A stretch of 12,201 nt of DNA. Origin: Coprococcus_A sp051877705 (GTDB lineage: Bacteria; Bacillota; Clostridia; Lachnospirales; Lachnospiraceae). The translations under genes and the position numbers were made by a program. The notes under the pieces were generated by a model, which was not told the DNA's origin, made no database searches, and saw only the letters and a program-made list of their open reading frames with translations. The stretch lies in NCBI GenBank assembly GCA_051877705.1, contig JBJEJD010000136.1, positions 1-12,201 of the forward strand, in the 5' to 3' direction. Each line of letters begins with the position of its first letter. The stretch's first letter is position 1. Shown here in pieces: positions 7,169 through 12,201 of the stretch.

Positions 7169-7945
7169 ATGGAACTACTCTGTAAATTTATTATCTGTTT
7201 TATCGCCGGTATCGGCGCAGGACTTGGTACAGGCTTCGCCGGCATGAGCGCAGCCGCGGTCATCAGCCCGGTACTGATAACATTTTTGAATATGGAACCT
7301 TATCATGCTGTTGGCATCGCCCTGGCCAGCGACGTCCTGGCCAGTGCCGTCAGTGCTTATACCTATGGTAAAAATAAAAATCTTGATATTAAAAATGGTA
7401 TCGTCATGATGATCACCGTTCTGATTTTCACTGTATTCGGCAGTTGGATATCAAGCAAGGTTCCCGGAACCACCATGGGTACATTCTCTGTCTTCATGAC
7501 AATGCTGCTGGGTATCAAATTCATTATTAAACCGGTCATGACCACCAAAGAAAAAATGTTGAATGTCTCTGCTTCCAAACGTTTACGTCAGTCCATTCTC
7601 TGTGGAATGGTCATCGGTTTTATCTGCGGCTTTGTCGGCGCAGGCGGCGGAATGATGATGCTGCTCATCCTCACCTCCGTCATGAACTATGAACTAAAAA
7701 CAGCCGTCGGAACCAGTGTATTTATCATGGCTTTCACAGCCTTCACCGGAGCAGTCAGCCATTTCTCCATCGGCGGCATACCGGACATTCCGACATTGAT
7801 CTTCTGTGTCCTGTCCACACTGCTGTGGGCCAGAATAGCCGCAAGATTTGCCAACAAAGCAGCACCGGCGACACTTAATCGCGCCACCGGTGTTGTCCTT
7901 CTCATACTTGGCATTGTCATAATCAGCGTCAAGTATATATTGTAA
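7169..7945 (+). CDS. TSUP (TauE/SafE) family membrane exporter
   Basis: Integral membrane protein of 258 aa, standard length for the TauE/SafE (TSUP) family, with about eight hydrophobic segments. The family's internal repeat is visible: a glycine-rich motif GTGFAGMSAA near the N-terminus (about 20-29) and its counterpart GFVGAGGGMMM (154-164), followed by TAVGTSVFIMAFTAFTGAVSH (178-198). Characterised members move sulfur-containing or organic anions such as sulfite, sulfoacetate or taurine-derived products; the substrate here is unknown. Start ATG 7169 has a GGAAAGGA site (7150-7157) 11 nt upstream; a longer TTG start at 7148 overlaps that site and was rejected. Transcribed with the MarR gene 7 nt upstream, which suggests inducible export. 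Its stop is 14 nt from the convergent antiporter gene end. Confidence 0.9.
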   Translation: MELLCKFIICFIAGIGAGLGTGFAGMSAAAVISPVLITFLNMEPYHAVGIALASDVLASAVSAYTYGKNKNLDIKNGIVMMITVLIFTVFGSWISSKVPGTTMGTFSVFMTMLLGIKFIIKPVMTTKEKMLNVSASKRLRQSILCGMVIGFICGFVGAGGGMMMLLILTSVMNYELKTAVGTSVFIMAFTAFTGAVSHFSIGGIPDIPTLIFCVLSTLLWARIAARFANKAAPATLNRATGVVLLILGIVIISVKYIL

Positions 7946-7952
7946 AAGCTGT

Positions 7953-7973
7953 TTGTATTTTAACTGTATACAA
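7953..7973. terminator. Weak stem-loop at the exporter/antiporter convergent ends
   Basis: TTGTAT (7953-7958) and ATACAA (7968-7973) can pair across a 9-nt loop between two convergent genes. The stem is short and AT-rich and has no following T-run, so it is at best a weak terminator. No better terminator was found for either gene. Confidence 0.2.
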
Positions 7974-9549
7974 CCACACAATCGTCCTCCAATATCTGTG
8001 TCTGTCCATTTGGAATGATATTCTCATCTCCACGCTTAACAAGAACAATCAATGTGTTATTCGGAAGCACCAGTTCGGCAATGGTTTTATTGCACCAGCG
8101 GTGCTTTTTTGTAATTGTAAATTCTTCCAGATGCTCATGTCCGCCGGATTCATAGGCCGGAACACTTAAAACCATGGTATCTCCTGCCAGAATCTGTGTA
8201 TTGCCGTCAGGTATAATCGTCTTTCCTCTCCGTTTGACCATCACAGCAAGGGATCCCGTCGGCATACTCACATCTCTGATCAACTGATTCTCCCAGTTGT
8301 GTCCCTCAGGAATATACATCTGCATCATGGTAATGGCCGAAGACTCACTGTAATCATTGAAGGTCTTGCGGACATCACAGCTCTCATCAACCATAGACAG
8401 CTTTACTGCCATCATCGGAAGAAGCGTTCCCTGAATAGCGACAGAAATCAATGCTACCATAAATACCGTGTGGAACAGCGCATCCGATGACGTATTGATG
8501 CCGGCAATGACCATAATAGCAAATACTATAGACGCGGCACCACGCAGTCCCGCCCAGGAAACCATCAGACACTGGTTCGTACTGCATTTGAATGGCTTCA
8601 ACAACAGAAAAATTGCCACTGGTCTTGCAACAAAAGTAAGAAAAACCGTAATCGCAAGGGCTGTAGGGAATATCACCGGCAATTTATGCGGATAAGACAA
8701 AAGTCCCAGCAAAAAGAACAGCACGATCTGGGCCAGCCCTGTCATCCCGTCAAAAAATGCAATCAATGTCTCCTTCCCCCTGATACTGCTGTTACCAAGC
8801 ATAATACCCATCAGATAAACACTTAAAAAAGCGTTGCCGCCCGTCACATCAGCCAGACCAAAAGCAAACATGGCCAGACCGATAACAAAAATCGTATCCA
8901 GTCCGTCCGCATGTATTTCAGACTTCTTCAAAAACCATATGCCCAGCATACCTGCAGCCACACCGATAACAATACCATAAACGACCTGTGCAAAAATCAT
9001 GTACGGCACTGTACTGATATCACCGCCCACCTTCAGGGAAATGCCAATCGCCGTCAGCAGATAAGCCACCGGATCATTACTGCCGCTTTCCATCTCCAAA
9101 AGAGAGGCTGTACCATCCTTCAGATTCAGTTTCTTTGTACGGAGAACCGAGAACACGCTGGCCGCATCTGTGGATGACAGAACAGCGCCCATAAGGAAAC
9201 TGTCAACAAAAGACATACGTAGAACCAACATACAGAATACTGCCGTCAGCCCCGCCGTCACAACAACACCGATAGTAGAAAGTGAAACTGCCTTTACAGC
9301 CACCGGTCTTGCCGCACTCCACTTCATGTTGAAACCGCCGTAGAACATGATAAAACAAAGAGCTATGGTACAGATATTCTTCGCCATCTCATAATTGTCA
9401 AAAGGAATATGTACGATACCGTCACTGCCAAAGAGCATACCGATTCCCATGAACAAAATCAGCGCCGGCATACCAAACTTTCCAGAAAACTTCTCAGCCA
9501 GCAGACATAAAAACAAAACAACTGCAACCATGATCAAAATTGTTGCCAT
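7960..9549 (-). CDS. CPA1 cation/proton antiporter with two TrkA-C domains
   Basis: Membrane antiporter, 529 aa, of the NhaP2/CvrA-like CPA1 group that exchanges K+ or Na+ for H+. About 12-13 hydrophobic segments fill residues 1-385. Transport-site motifs are present: SSTDAASVFSVL with Asp128, GSNDP with Asn158-Asp159, and SWAGLRGAASIVFA (331-344). The cytoplasmic tail holds two tandem RCK_C/TrkA-C modules without an RCK_N Rossmann domain: about 400-465 (ending IIPDGNTQILAGDTMVLSV) and about 475-529 (ending IIPNGQTQILEDDCVVVYS). RCK_C domains in related Firmicute potassium transporters bind cyclic di-AMP; that this protein does so is inference. ATG 9549 has an AAGGAGA site 7 nt upstream. It follows the acylphosphatase gene by 42 nt on the same strand and is probably co-transcribed. 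Confidence 0.92.
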   Translation of the reverse strand: MATILIMVAVVLFLCLLAEKFSGKFGMPALILFMGIGMLFGSDGIVHIPFDNYEMAKNICTIALCFIMFYGGFNMKWSAARPVAVKAVSLSTIGVVVTAGLTAVFCMLVLRMSFVDSFLMGAVLSSTDAASVFSVLRTKKLNLKDGTASLLEMESGSNDPVAYLLTAIGISLKVGGDISTVPYMIFAQVVYGIVIGVAAGMLGIWFLKKSEIHADGLDTIFVIGLAMFAFGLADVTGGNAFLSVYLMGIMLGNSSIRGKETLIAFFDGMTGLAQIVLFFLLGLLSYPHKLPVIFPTALAITVFLTFVARPVAIFLLLKPFKCSTNQCLMVSWAGLRGAASIVFAIMVIAGINTSSDALFHTVFMVALISVAIQGTLLPMMAVKLSMVDESCDVRKTFNDYSESSAITMMQMYIPEGHNWENQLIRDVSMPTGSLAVMVKRRGKTIIPDGNTQILAGDTMVLSVPAYESGGHEHLEEFTITKKHRWCNKTIAELVLPNNTLIVLVKRGDENIIPNGQTQILEDDCVVVYS

Positions 9550-9591
9550 TCCAAGTCTCCTTTCCTTCTGTTATATTCGCACTATATAAAC

Positions 9592-9879
9592 TTATCGTAT
9601 ACGAAAACTTCTTTCATCTACATCCACAGGCATCTCTTTCATGTCCACATTCTCTATCATGACATAAGTTCCCTGATTGATCATAACAATCATCTTATTA
9701 ATAGAAGCCGGAGCCCCCTGAACTTCCATCTCCACCGTTCCGTCCCATTCGTTCCTGACCCATCCTGTCAGTCCCAGTAACTGAGCCGCATGGTACGCAC
9801 GATATCTGAATCCCACACCCTGTACATACCCTGAAAATACGATATGTTTGCGGGTCATATTTTGTTCACTGCTGTTCAT
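9592..9879 (-). CDS. acyP: Acylphosphatase
   Basis: Small cytoplasmic enzyme, 95 aa from the chosen start, that hydrolyses acyl phosphates such as acetyl phosphate or 1,3-bisphosphoglycerate. The two signatures are intact: SGYVQGVGFRYRAY, with the phosphate-binding loop and catalytic Arg25, and GWVRNEWDGTVEMEVQG, with catalytic Asn43 (numbered from ATG 9879). The longest frame begins at a GTG (9888) that abuts the ribosome binding site; ATG 9879 has AGGAAG 8 nt upstream and is preferred, leaving a short polar N-terminal extension before the ferredoxin-like fold. The gene starts 12 nt after the stop of the large membrane-protein gene and ends 42 nt before the antiporter, so it looks like the middle gene of an operon. 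Confidence 0.93.
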   Translation of the reverse strand: MNSSEQNMTRKHIVFSGYVQGVGFRYRAYHAAQLLGLTGWVRNEWDGTVEMEVQGAPASINKMIVMINQGTYVMIENVDMKEMPVDVDERSFRIR

Positions 9880-9891
9880 CTTAATCACTTC

Positions 9892-10974
9892 CTATTTATG
9901 CAAATACCCCTCTTTAAAATAGCGGTTTCTGACACGTTCACTATATTTTTCCGGATTCCTGCCAACCATAATAGATCTTATAACATAAATTACCCATATC
10001 ACTTCCAGAGCAGACATTATTCCGACTATCATTAGCATTCCTCTTCTCATATCTGCATTTGTCTGTTCATATGTCCGATAATATCTTCCCTTCATATCTC
10101 TGATTTGATAGACATCATAATAAGCTTTCCCTTCTTTTGGCTGTGTATAAGATACGTCAAGCAGAAACGCTTCACCTTTTCTGCATTTTTCCATCAGGTT
10201 ATCCATATATTCTCCCTGAAATTCATAATTTCGAATCCGAAAATCCTGTTGAAACTCATCAGATATAAGCCACAAATCTTCACCATCAATATTATATCCT
10301 GAAATATATGCCTTTTGATGCTGTATATTATCAATTTTTTCTGAATTATAAGTAAACATTTCCACCAAAAACCATATAATCGCACCAGCCAGAATAAAAA
10401 ACAAAAGGAAATACATGAACACAATTTCTCCCGGATCATCCACATGCCCATCAAAAGGATCCCAACGTCTTTTTCCTGCATCAGGTATCGGCCGGTTTTC
10501 GTGCAATTTCATATACTGATCGTAAACCATATATAAGAATGCATCCCCTCCATCGGACATTCTCTCGATTTTTATCCTCCGCTTCCCCATATAAAGAGTA
10601 GTATCTCTTTCCTGACGTATAGATGTAATATCTCCATAAGTAAACTTTGTGCTGATTCCCCAAAAATTTCTCACTGTAAAGCCGACCCGGTCATAGATTA
10701 TTCTAATATTCGACCATGCAATGATTAATGATACTCCAAGCCAGATAAAGAAACATAATACGGCATTAACAAATATACCATCACTGTTGTACAACCAAAT
10801 AAAAATAAAGAAAAGTGAACATATAACCCCTGTCCAAAACATATAATCTGATAATCGCACCTCATTATCCAGCTCAGTATCCTTCCTTTCACGCATAATG
10901 TACCTTATAGTGCCAATGATAATAACCAGTAATCCCAGTAATACGGTACCTCCGATAAATACTTGTACTATCAC
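9892..10974 (-). CDS. Multi-spanning membrane protein of unknown function with PH-like soluble domain
   Basis: I do not recognise this gene by name. From GTG 10974 it encodes 360 aa. Predicted layout: TM1 about 4-26, TM2 44-62, TM3 67-86; a soluble, beta-rich stretch about 92-160 beginning IIYDRVGFTVRNFWGISTKF and resembling the bacterial PH-like domains found in small membrane proteins; TM4 about 184-206; a second soluble region about 209-311, hydrophilic and rich in Tyr and acidic residues; TM5 about 312-336; and a basic tail. With an even topology guess the PH-like part is cytoplasmic and the second region outside. GTG 10974 is preferred because AAGGGGAG lies 6-7 nt upstream and the protein then starts directly at TM1; ATG 11052 or 11031 have no good site. 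The gene is more AT-rich than its neighbours. It precedes the acylphosphatase by 12 nt. Function unknown; PH-like identity is tentative. Confidence 0.75.
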   Translation of the reverse strand: MIVQVFIGGTVLLGLLVIIIGTIRYIMRERKDTELDNEVRLSDYMFWTGVICSLFFIFIWLYNSDGIFVNAVLCFFIWLGVSLIIAWSNIRIIYDRVGFTVRNFWGISTKFTYGDITSIRQERDTTLYMGKRRIKIERMSDGGDAFLYMVYDQYMKLHENRPIPDAGKRRWDPFDGHVDDPGEIVFMYFLLFFILAGAIIWFLVEMFTYNSEKIDNIQHQKAYISGYNIDGEDLWLISDEFQQDFRIRNYEFQGEYMDNLMEKCRKGEAFLLDVSYTQPKEGKAYYDVYQIRDMKGRYYRTYEQTNADMRRGMLMIVGIMSALEVIWVIYVIRSIMVGRNPEKYSERVRNRYFKEGYLHK

Positions 10975-10990
10975 TCTATACTCCCCTTTA

Positions 10991-11116
10991 TCTGATGTGT
11001 TGCATATCCAGTTTATCACAATGCTGCTCATATAATGCCTTAATCTTAACATTGTGCTTTTCTTTTTTCAAGTATTCCTGAATATCTATTCCCTGGCTGC
11101 CTGACTTACTGTTTGA
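10991..11116 (-). pseudogene. Possible C-terminal remnant of a lost gene (42 codons, no start)
   Basis: Directly upstream of the membrane-protein gene, a 42-codon stop-free stretch without a usable ATG ends in TAA (10988-10990), whose distance to the next Shine-Dalgarno and GTG is that of adjacent operon genes. It reads as a lysine-rich, protein-like segment containing IDIQEYLKKEKHNVKIKALY. This could be the tail of a degraded gene. It could equally be chance in a leader, since 42 open codons are not unusual. No family recognised. Confidence 0.2.
11043..11071 (-). promoter_or_regulatory. Candidate promoter for the membrane protein-acylphosphatase-antiporter operon
   Basis: On the minus strand TTGAAA (revcomp at 11066-11071), a 17-nt spacer and TAAGAT (11043-11048) make a reasonable sigma-70-type promoter with a start near 11036, about 60 nt before GTG 10974. 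It has the same -10 as the promoter of the DegV gene. The 206-nt gap between the DegV gene and this operon also holds the DegV terminator. Confidence 0.45.
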
Positions 11117-11136
11117 TTACATATTATTTTACATAA

Positions 11137-11164
11137 CAAAATCCAGGACATCGCCCGGATTTTG
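11137..11164 (-). terminator. Rho-independent terminator after the DegV gene
   Basis: An 11-bp stem, arms CAAAATCCAGG (11137-11147) and CCCGGATTTTG (11154-11164) with a 6-nt loop, begins 16 nt after the DegV stop. In minus-strand RNA all pairs form (one G-U wobble); in plus-strand RNA the same position is an A-C mismatch, so the hairpin favours terminating the DegV transcript. The trailing U-tract is partly within the stem (UUUUG UU). Confidence 0.75.
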
Positions 11165-11180
11165 TATATAATTATGACTT

Positions 11181-12035
11181 TTATTCCACCGATAAACCGG
11201 CCATTCCAAATGCGGCCGGTCCTCCGTGGGTTGTGATAACCCCTGCCGCCTGAATCCATCTGACTTCCTTAAAGCCACACTCCCTGGCCGCCTGTTCCAC
11301 ACTCTGGCGCACATCATCCTGAAGTCCTACCGTATGAACGAGCCACAGCAGATCTTTCCTCAGTTTATATGACTTCTCATAATCACGAATCAGCTTTGCA
11401 GCCACCTTCACCATTTTTCCCCTGTATTTCTTAGTCGCCACCAGTTTACCATCCAGAATCTCGATACATGGATGGAGATTCAAAATACGACTGCCAATAT
11501 AAGCCGCGTTGCTCACACGGCCTCCGGCGCATAAAAATTCCAGATTATCCGGAATGAAACACATCTTCGCACGTGAAATCAATTCTTCCGCTTTTGCAAC
11601 AGCCTCGTCAAGCGTCATCTGCGGATTCTTCTGCAATTCCTCCGCCATGGCCACCACAACAGCGGCCTGTCCCACAGATACCTGCTTTGTATCAATGGCT
11701 GTCATATAATCCCTGCCTTCAGCGGCAATCTGCGCACTCTGATAAGAACAGGTTGTTATGGCCGAATAAGCCAGATACAAAATCTTAGCGTCCGGCTGCT
11801 CTTCATGTATCTCATCAAAAATCTTCATAAAATCATCCGGTGTTGATCCGCTGGTCTTCGGAAGCTTCCCTGTCTGCTGATAATAATCCCGGATCTTCTC
11901 AGCCGGGAAAGAACCGTCATCCAGAGTCTCATTGTCAAAGGTTACATGCATTGGTACAATTCGTATACCATATTTTAAGGCCAGTTCCGGGGTAATATCT
12001 GAGCCGGTTTCTGCTACGAGAATAATCGGAGTCAT
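11181..12035 (-). CDS. DegV-family (FakB-like) fatty-acid-binding protein
   Basis: Cytoplasmic two-domain protein, 284 aa, full length for the DegV family, whose characterised FakB members carry a fatty acid for phosphorylation by the kinase FakA. Family marks: N-terminal strand and SDITPELALKYGIRIVP (12-28), a DDGSF segment (39-43), KTSGSTPDDF (60-69, Thr61-Ser62), DNLEFLCAGGRVS (163-175), IEILDGKL (191-198) and ITTHGGPAAFGMAG (267-280) with His270. The usual lipid-head-group loop, SSGLSGTY in many relatives, is replaced here by YSAITTCSYQSA (90-101), and the N-terminal TDS of typical members is AETGS. It is therefore a divergent subgroup whose ligand could differ. ATG 12035 has AAAGGAAA about 10 nt upstream. 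It stands alone, with its own promoter (TTGACA) and terminator. Confidence 0.9.
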   Translation of the reverse strand: MTPIILVAETGSDITPELALKYGIRIVPMHVTFDNETLDDGSFPAEKIRDYYQQTGKLPKTSGSTPDDFMKIFDEIHEEQPDAKILYLAYSAITTCSYQSAQIAAEGRDYMTAIDTKQVSVGQAAVVVAMAEELQKNPQMTLDEAVAKAEELISRAKMCFIPDNLEFLCAGGRVSNAAYIGSRILNLHPCIEILDGKLVATKKYRGKMVKVAAKLIRDYEKSYKLRKDLLWLVHTVGLQDDVRQSVEQAARECGFKEVRWIQAAGVITTHGGPAAFGMAGLSVE

Positions 12036-12080
12036 AGAGTATGTTTCCTTTCCATGTTTTTCTAAAAAGTATCTAATATA

Positions 12081-12109
12081 ATCTTACGTCGTTATGAAAA
12101 CTATGTCAA
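12081..12109 (-). promoter_or_regulatory. Promoter of the DegV-family gene
   Basis: On the minus strand a perfect -35 TTGACA (revcomp at 12104-12109), a 17-nt spacer and -10 TAAGAT (12081-12086) give a start point near 12075 and a leader of about 40 nt to ATG 12035. No operator-like repeat was seen, so expression may be constitutive. Confidence 0.7.
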
Positions 12110-12171
12110 GATGTTTTAAAAGCTATTCGCTTACCGATTTTTTATTATTCCCTCATATTCCGTTATCTTAA

Positions 12172-12200
12172 TTGAACAGCTGCGTCATTTATTGTATAAT
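12172..12200 (+). promoter_or_regulatory. Promoter for a gene beyond the right edge
   Basis: TTGAAC (12172-12177), a 17-nt spacer and a perfect TATAAT (12195-12200) form a strong sigma-70-type promoter reading rightward out of the window. It implies a gene divergent from the DegV-family gene just past 12201. Confidence 0.6.
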
Positions 12201-12201
12201 T

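Noticed and set aside
6754..7263. 169-codon minus-strand open frame opposite marR and the exporter start
   Set aside because: It spans two well-supported plus-strand genes and reads as low-information hydrophobic sequence with no family motif.
1..12201. Mobile elements, CRISPR arrays, tRNA or rRNA genes
   Set aside because: No transposase, integrase, regular direct repeats with spacers, or tRNA/rRNA-like sequence was seen on either strand.

Overview
The window looks like chromosomal DNA from a Gram-positive gut-type Firmicute, most likely a Lachnospiraceae/Clostridia member. This is inferred from moderate-to-low GC, strong AGGAGG-type ribosome binding sites, a lipoprotein-anchored sugar-binding protein, a YesM/YesN-type two-component system and a DegV-family protein. 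No phage, insertion sequence, CRISPR array, tRNA or rRNA was seen. Most of the window is ordinary metabolic and transport housekeeping.

Left third (1-5938): a carbohydrate-utilisation locus. A minus-strand operon runs from about 3280 leftward: two CUT1 ABC permeases (MalF-like, then MalG-like, with a 4-nt ATGA overlap), a lipoprotein solute-binding protein, and the first 54 codons of a GH42 beta-galactosidase cut by the left edge. No ATPase gene is present, as is common for CUT1 importers that share one. Divergent from it is a two-gene operon for a YesM-type sensor histidine kinase and an AraC-type response regulator. The operon promoter has a good -10 but a poor -35, and an inverted repeat overlaps that -35. 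This fits activation by the response regulator. The inferred job is to sense an extracellular galactoside or related oligosaccharide, import it and hydrolyse it.

Middle (5939-7945): a HAD-family phosphatase on the minus strand, convergent with the response regulator. Divergent from it is a MarR-family regulator followed at once by a TSUP/TauE-type membrane exporter. The MarR promoter is clear and shows that the real start codon is downstream of the first in-frame ATG.

Right (7946-12201), all genes minus strand: a DegV/FakB-like fatty-acid-binding protein with its own promoter and terminator, followed by a probable operon of three genes. These are an unfamiliar membrane protein with a central soluble domain, an acylphosphatase, and a CPA1-type cation/proton antiporter carrying two tandem TrkA-C (RCK_C) domains. 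At the extreme right edge a strong-looking plus-strand promoter points out of the window.

I did not find a convincing undescribed system. The parts most worth a second look are the unrecognised membrane protein operon, the tandem-RCK_C antiporter, the divergent lipid-binding motifs in the DegV protein and the putative operators at the two divergent regulator promoters. Several start codons were moved from the longest reading frame because ribosome binding sites or promoters decide them.
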